From Synergistales bacterium (GTDB taxonomy: Bacteria; Synergistota; Synergistia; Synergistales; Aminobacteriaceae): a stretch of DNA of 8,509 nucleotides. Every line of letters begins with the position of its first letter. The first letter of the stretch is position 1. Below are positions 4,823-8,509 of the stretch, piece after piece. The position numbers were made by a program, and so were the translations under genes. The notes under the pieces are model-generated. The model made no database searches. It saw only the letters and a list, made by a program, of their open reading frames with translations, and was not told the DNA's origin. The stretch is from the NCBI GenBank assembly GCA_026002715.1, contig BOCC01000094.1, positions 1 to 8,509 of the forward strand, given 5' to 3'.

Positions 4823-6043
4823 ATGAGTGAGGATATGGTATTGGGAAACAAAGAAGAAGTAGCGGCCACAGAGAACACAGGAACGGAAACGACAGAGACG
4901 GAGACTCAGGCTCAGACAGACAATGCCACCACAGAAAAAGAAGCTGCTAAGACTACAACAAAAGACATTTTAGGAAAACACAGAAATGAAATAACACAGG
5001 AAATATTGAAGGCAATGGAAAACGGCAAAGCGCCTTGGCAGAACCCCGAATTGATTGAAAAAGTAGGTCTGCCCGTCCGAAACGGGTACAACAAAGAGCC
5101 GTACACAGGGTTTAATGCCCTTGCACTAATGACCAAGACCATCACCAATGATTACGACGATCCCCGCTGGTTATCTACAAAAGATATAGGCGAATACAAT
5201 TTGCTAATCAAAAAAGGCGAAAAAGCCACATACATCGAAGCCGTCGAGTATGGCGTTCCGAACGAGAACGGGAAAGCGGAAGTAAAGAGTATTTATACTA
5301 TTCCAATGTTTAATGTGAAACAATTGCAAGAGACCAGAGAATTGATTAAATTAACAGCCGCAGAACCGTTCAAACCAAAGACTCCGGATATCCAACTCGC
5401 CGAAAAAATTATCAAGAACAGCAACGTTCAATTCGAGCACACACTAAAAGGTGGAGAAGTGCCGGATAAAGCTACGTACAACAGTTGGACCGACACTGTT
5501 TCAATGCCGCCCAAAGAAGCATTTAACTCGCTGGAGGGCTACTACGCCGAAGCGCTTCATCAGGTGGCTCATGCTACGGGGCATGTCAAAAGAAATAACC
5601 GAAAAGGCGCAAATACAAACATCCAACCAAATACACGTGCTGGTGTGGATGAGCAGCTTACCTGTGAGATTGCTTCCATGTTCATTCGTTTCGAAACGGG
5701 CTTCAAATTGGAAAATAGCCACGCGAAGGATCATCAGAACCTAGATGCGATGGTAAAAATGAACTGCACAAAAAGAGACGATACTGTTTCAAACAGCCAC
5801 ATGTTCGCAATAGCAGCAAATAACGCAAATAGGGGCCTTGGATTGATAAAGCGGTACGCTACCATGGAAAAAAAACAAACGCAGGAACAGGCCAAATCCG
5901 CGCCGACTCAGGAAGAGTCTTTAAGTCAGGACGCACCTGAAATAGCGCAGAAAGAGGAAAAAGTTTTACATCTCGACCGGGAATCTCACGCACCAGAACA
6001 TTTTCACAGAAATGGGCAAGAGAGAGGATCGTTGGGGAGGTAA
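4823..6043 (+). CDS. ardC: ArdC-like anti-restriction protein with altered zincin motif
   Basis: Residues 1-48 are a disordered Thr/Glu-rich leader. Residues ~50-170 are an ArdC N-terminal ssDNA-binding domain: an initial helix, PWQNP, then GYNKEPYTGFNALAL, RWLSTKDIG, KKGEKATYIEAVEY and FNVKQLQE. Residues ~190-345 are the zincin-like domain: GDKATY-type segment (PDKATYNSWTDTVSMPP), then EALHQVAHATGH at 243-254 and a second acidic segment (DEQLTCEIASMF, 276-287) likely holding the third metal ligand. Family members normally have HExxH; here the Glu is Gln247 (CAG, 5561-5563). ArdC of R388-type plasmids protects incoming DNA from host restriction in the recipient cytoplasm. Residues ~350-406 are a polar, charged tail. 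AAAGGAG (4806-4812) lies 10 bases before ATG. It lies between the small gene and traG. Confidence 0.8.
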   Translation: MSEDMVLGNKEEVAATENTGTETTETETQAQTDNATTEKEAAKTTTKDILGKHRNEITQEILKAMENGKAPWQNPELIEKVGLPVRNGYNKEPYTGFNALALMTKTITNDYDDPRWLSTKDIGEYNLLIKKGEKATYIEAVEYGVPNENGKAEVKSIYTIPMFNVKQLQETRELIKLTAAEPFKPKTPDIQLAEKIIKNSNVQFEHTLKGGEVPDKATYNSWTDTVSMPPKEAFNSLEGYYAEALHQVAHATGHVKRNNRKGANTNIQPNTRAGVDEQLTCEIASMFIRFETGFKLENSHAKDHQNLDAMVKMNCTKRDDTVSNSHMFAIAANNANRGLGLIKRYATMEKKQTQEQAKSAPTQEESLSQDAPEIAQKEEKVLHLDRESHAPEHFHRNGQERGSLGR

Positions 6044-6052
6044 TCTTTGGAC

Positions 6053-6066
6053 GAGCAGAACTGCTC
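6053..6066 (+). repeat. Short palindrome after ardC
   Basis: GAGCAG (6053-6058) and CTGCTC (6061-6066) form a 6-bp inverted repeat with two bases between, nine bases after the ardC stop. It could be an operator half-site pair or a tight hairpin; no T-run follows. Confidence 0.3.
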
Positions 6067-6091
6067 TCGATGAGCACATTGGAGTTTTAAG

Positions 6092-6148
6092 ATGAGGACA
6101 AAAAATAAAGATTTGAAACTTTGTTTGGGGAGTAGTTTTTCTTTTTAA
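6092..6148 (+). CDS. Possible 18-residue leader peptide of traG
   Basis: ATG 6092 has GGAG (6081-6084) seven bases upstream and opens an 18-codon ORF, MRTKNKDLKLCLGSSFSF, ending at TAA 6146-6148. Its last codons contain the left arm of the following hairpin (6127-6135), and its stop codon lies in that hairpin's loop. This is the arrangement of leader peptides in translational attenuation. No function in the peptide itself is claimed. Confidence 0.4.
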   Translation: MRTKNKDLKLCLGSSFSF

Positions 6149-6197
6149 CGGGGGCTACTCCCCCTTGAATTTATTTTAAAAACGCAAGGGGGCGGAG
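6127..6197 (+). promoter_or_regulatory. Mutually exclusive hairpins over the traG ribosome-binding region
   Basis: Hairpin A: GGGGAGTAG (6127-6135) pairs perfectly with CTACTCCCC (6155-6163), 19-base loop. Hairpin B: CCCCCTTG (6160-6167) pairs perfectly with CAAGGGGG (6185-6192), 17-base loop, and hides the purine-rich AAGGGGGCGGAG (6186-6197) ahead of traG. A and B share bases 6160-6163 and cannot both form. A third stem, GGGGG (6150-6154) with CCCCC (6160-6164), competes as well. A plus the T-rich TTGAATTTATTTT (6165-6177) may also act as a leaky terminator. The pairing is seen in the sequence; the switching role is inferred. Confidence 0.55.
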
Positions 6198-6212
6198 TTA
6201 TGGCTGACGGCG

Positions 6213-8339
6213 GTGGATTTTTTGAGTGATTTATCCGCTAAAAGTAAAAAAAGAAATGGGAAAATTGTAGCGGGTATTTTTTGTTTATTTGTTACGTTAA
6301 TTCTCGGTTTGCAGATTGCCGCACAATATGTGGCGTATGAATTCGGGAATGCGCCCCAAATAGGGAAGGCATTATTTTTGGTAAGGGGTTATCCCATTTA
6401 TGGCTTCTGGAAGTCGATTACATGGTTATTACAATTAGGTAAGGTGTATTCTCAGAACAAAATAGCCGATAGGATAGTGAGTACGTCGGGTTTTATTATC
6501 GGGATCACCATGGTTTTGGGTGCGGTTTTAATGAGACTGATCCTTCGTAAGGACGGAGTAGGCGCGGAGTCCACCCTTCATGGCACAGCGCACTGGGCAA
6601 CAAAGGCCGAAATTATAGAAGCAGGTTTGCTGAATAATTCAGGAGAAGAAAACAAAGAAGGCGTAGTCGTCGGGGGATGGCTGGCAAAAGAAAACAATTT
6701 AAAAAGTTTAAAAACGCTTCGACATAACGGACCAGAGCACATATTGGTGTTCGCCCCCACGCGAAGCGGTAAGGGCGTCGGACTTGTTTTACCTACGCTG
6801 CTTGGAGAGTGGCAAGCCTCCACCCTCGTGCTTGATATTAAGGGCGAGAACTACGCGCTCAGTTCAGGGTATAGGAAAAGCATCGGACAGGATGTTTATC
6901 GGTTCAACCCTGCGGACCCTGACGCGGCGGAGAAGGGTACATCTGTAACTTTCAACCCATTGGAAGAAATTGAGCTCGATTACAAAAAGATCGACGGGAA
7001 AATTGTTCAGGTGCATAAGGGCGAGACAGCTGAAATTCAGAACTTGGCTTCAATTATGGCCGATCCGGAAGGGAAAGGGCTCGCGGATCACTGGATGAAA
7101 ACTGGACATGCCCTCATTGTGGGAACTATTACGCATTTAATGTACGTGGGACTAAATAACGATTACTGCCCATGTCTGGCGGACGTGGCAAACGAGCTTT
7201 CAAAGCCAGGCGTTTCATGGGAAGACAACATAAAGGGATGGCAAACATATCCGCATTTAGGGTACAACGAACATAACGAGCCTATTCCGCACCCGGTCGC
7301 CGCTACAGCGGCGCAGGAAATGCTTAACCGAGATCCCAAAGAATCATCAAGCGTACTTTCGACCGCTATTTCTTTCCTTACTCTTTACAGAGATCCTGTG
7401 ATTGCGGCAAACACACAGGTATCGTCTTTTACAATAAAAGGGCTGATGAACAGCGAACGCCCGGTCAATCTGTACCTTGTGATCAACCCAACGGATTTGG
7501 CTAGGCTACAGCCATTCATAAGACTGTTTGTCACTCAGGTCGTAAACAAACTCGTGCCGGAAATGACGTTTGCGTCAGGAAAAAGCGTTAAAAGTTATAA
7601 ACATAGGTTGCTTTTGCTGCTGGACGAGTTCCCGTCGCTCGGGAAATTGCCAATATTTGAAAAAGCCATCGCGTTCATCGCGGGATACGGGCTCAAGGCT
7701 TATCTCATCACTCAGGACGTCTCGCAGCTCTACGGCGCTTACGGAAAAGAGGAGAGTATTTCATCGAACTGTCACATACAAATCGCGTATAGTCCGAACA
7801 AACCCGACACAGCGGACCTGGTATCGAAGATGACAGGGACGACAACTATTGTAAAAGAAAGTATAAGCGAAAGCGGAAAACGAACCGATCTGTTCCATAA
7901 TCAAACTTCCGTATCTATGCAGGAGTACAGCCGCTCCTTACTTACTCCTGACGAATGCCGACGCCTGCCGGGGCCTAAAAAAGACTTCGTTACCGGCGAT
8001 ATTCTAATACCCGGAGACATGCTGATCTTTCCTTCGGGATTTCCTCCCGTGTATGGCAAACAGAAATTGTTTTTTATGGACAAAACATTGCTGAGCCGGT
8101 CGCAAATATCAAAACCAGAGTTTTCGGATCATGCAATAGACATGAAGGCAAAGCAAGAATACGTCACAGGGAAAAAACTTTTAATAGCACAAAGGGAATG
8201 CGAAGAAAAACGTAAAAAAGAAGAACGGGAAAGAGAAGCGGAGCGAAGAGAAGAAGAGGATATAAAAATGCACAGGGCTGAGATGCTTCAGAGTCGGCAG
8301 CGGGGGATGCCTCCGCATAAATTAAAGCCAGGAGGGTAA
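6213..8339 (+). CDS. traG: VirD4/TraG type IV coupling protein
   Basis: ATPase that brings the relaxase-DNA complex to the conjugation channel at the inner membrane. The 708 residues include two N-terminal membrane helices (~18-38 and ~91-110), Walker A FAPTRSGKGVGLVLPTLL (G186-K187-G188), LVLDIKGENY at ~205, Walker B LLLLLDEFPSLG (D471-E472) and the following GYGLKAYLITQDVSQL. The conserved end PGPKKDFVTGDILIPGDMLI comes at ~587-606, followed by a charged Glu/Arg/Lys helix (~645-695). The size is normal for the family. The start is unclear: GTG 6213 is 15 bases from GGAG (6194-6197), TTG 6222 is also in frame, and the better-looking ATG 6200 opens only a nine-codon ORF in another frame. The gene lies 169 bases after ardC behind a structured leader. 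Confidence 0.9.
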   Translation: MDFLSDLSAKSKKRNGKIVAGIFCLFVTLILGLQIAAQYVAYEFGNAPQIGKALFLVRGYPIYGFWKSITWLLQLGKVYSQNKIADRIVSTSGFIIGITMVLGAVLMRLILRKDGVGAESTLHGTAHWATKAEIIEAGLLNNSGEENKEGVVVGGWLAKENNLKSLKTLRHNGPEHILVFAPTRSGKGVGLVLPTLLGEWQASTLVLDIKGENYALSSGYRKSIGQDVYRFNPADPDAAEKGTSVTFNPLEEIELDYKKIDGKIVQVHKGETAEIQNLASIMADPEGKGLADHWMKTGHALIVGTITHLMYVGLNNDYCPCLADVANELSKPGVSWEDNIKGWQTYPHLGYNEHNEPIPHPVAATAAQEMLNRDPKESSSVLSTAISFLTLYRDPVIAANTQVSSFTIKGLMNSERPVNLYLVINPTDLARLQPFIRLFVTQVVNKLVPEMTFASGKSVKSYKHRLLLLLDEFPSLGKLPIFEKAIAFIAGYGLKAYLITQDVSQLYGAYGKEESISSNCHIQIAYSPNKPDTADLVSKMTGTTTIVKESISESGKRTDLFHNQTSVSMQEYSRSLLTPDECRRLPGPKKDFVTGDILIPGDMLIFPSGFPPVYGKQKLFFMDKTLLSRSQISKPEFSDHAIDMKAKQEYVTGKKLLIAQRECEEKRKKEEREREAERREEEDIKMHRAEMLQSRQRGMPPHKLKPGG

Positions 8340-8346
8340 CAACATA

Positions 8347-8368
8347 GTATTAAATTAAATATTAATAC
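8347..8368 (+). repeat. AT-rich inverted repeat between traG and the HTH gene
   Basis: GTATTAA (8347-8353) and TTAATAC (8362-8368) are perfect reverse complements around eight A/T bases. Lying about 50 bases before the start of a helix-turn-helix gene, it is a candidate operator. AT-richness of the gap raises the chance of a random match. Confidence 0.3.
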
Positions 8369-8381
8369 ATATACAATATCA

Positions 8382-8416
8382 TTTAATAACTACCATTTTT
8401 ATGTTAAAATATCACC
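8382..8416 (+). promoter_or_regulatory. Extended -10 promoter placing transcription start at the ATG
   Basis: TG-T-TAAAAT at 8402-8410 is an extended -10 element, with a weak TTTAAT (8382-8387) 17 bases upstream as -35. Six bases separate the -10 from ATG 8417, so transcription would start at or next to the start codon. No Shine-Dalgarno is present (AATATCACC). Confidence 0.45.
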
Positions 8417-8509
8417 ATGAAACTATACACGGTCTATCAAGCGGCGGAAGCGAGCGGTTTAAGTATCGGTACAATAAGGAGGTGGGCTGATGATGGCAAA
8501 ATCTATAGT
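8417..8509 (+). CDS. MerR/excisionase-type helix-turn-helix protein (5' part)
   Basis: The first 31 codons, open to the window edge, read MKLYTVYQAAEASGLSIGTI and then RRWADDGKIY. This is the start of a MerR-like or HTH_17 winged helix: a beta strand with (Y/L)TVxQAA, a recognition helix SxGTIRRWxxxGKI. Such proteins are excisionases, MerR-type regulators or small DNA-binding proteins of mobile elements. It follows traG after 77 AT-rich bases and seems to have its own promoter, so it is probably a separate unit. The rest of the gene is beyond the window, so regulator and excisionase cannot be told apart. Confidence 0.7.
   Translation, partial: MKLYTVYQAAEASGLSIGTIRRWADDGKIYS

Overview
The window is a piece of a conjugative element, either an integrative and conjugative element or a conjugative plasmid. 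All recognisable genes lie on the + strand. The transfer machinery is P-type (Trb/VirB-like): a TrbJ/VirB5-like periplasmic protein, a TrbL/VirB6-like polytopic membrane protein, a small relaxosome-accessory-like protein (TraD/MobC-like), an ArdC-like anti-restriction protein and a VirD4/TraG coupling ATPase. Strong AAAGGAG/GAGGTGAT Shine-Dalgarno sequences, AT-rich spacers and fairly low GC point to a Firmicute. A signal-peptide-bearing TrbJ with TrbL fits a double-membrane host, so a diderm Firmicute (Negativicutes-like) is my guess. That is inference only; nothing here fixes the taxon.

Layout. 1-91: probable 3' end of an upstream gene. 123-2061: trbJ, then trbL, each with a hairpin lying between a strong Shine-Dalgarno and the start codon. 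2083-2514: TraD-like coiled-coil protein. 2526-4248: a cargo-like block inside the transfer cluster, holding a long hexapeptide-repeat solenoid protein and a HEPN-domain protein. The HEPN gene is preceded by what looks like only the last ~24 codons of a nucleotidyltransferase (MNT) partner. 4249-4559: AT-rich leader with candidate promoters and one intrinsic-terminator-like hairpin. 4560-4706: an unrecognised 48-aa gene with an excellent ribosome binding site. 4823-6043: ArdC-like protein whose metallopeptidase motif reads HQxxH instead of HExxH. 6044-6212: a structured leader with an 18-codon ORF and mutually exclusive hairpins, one of which covers the ribosome-binding region of the next gene. 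6213-8339: traG/virD4. 8340-8416: AT-rich gap. 8417-end: start of a MerR/excisionase-type helix-turn-helix gene that appears to be leaderless.

How the genes fit together. TrbJ and TrbL would form parts of the pilus and inner-membrane channel. The VirD4/TraG ATPase would bring the relaxosome-DNA complex to that channel, and the TraD-like protein would help at the relaxosome. ArdC would protect incoming DNA from host restriction. The HEPN and solenoid genes look like accessory cargo. The most unusual signals are regulatory: three transfer genes (trbJ, trbL, traG) have RNA structure built around their ribosome-binding sites, and traG has a leader-ORF/alternative-hairpin layout like translational attenuation.
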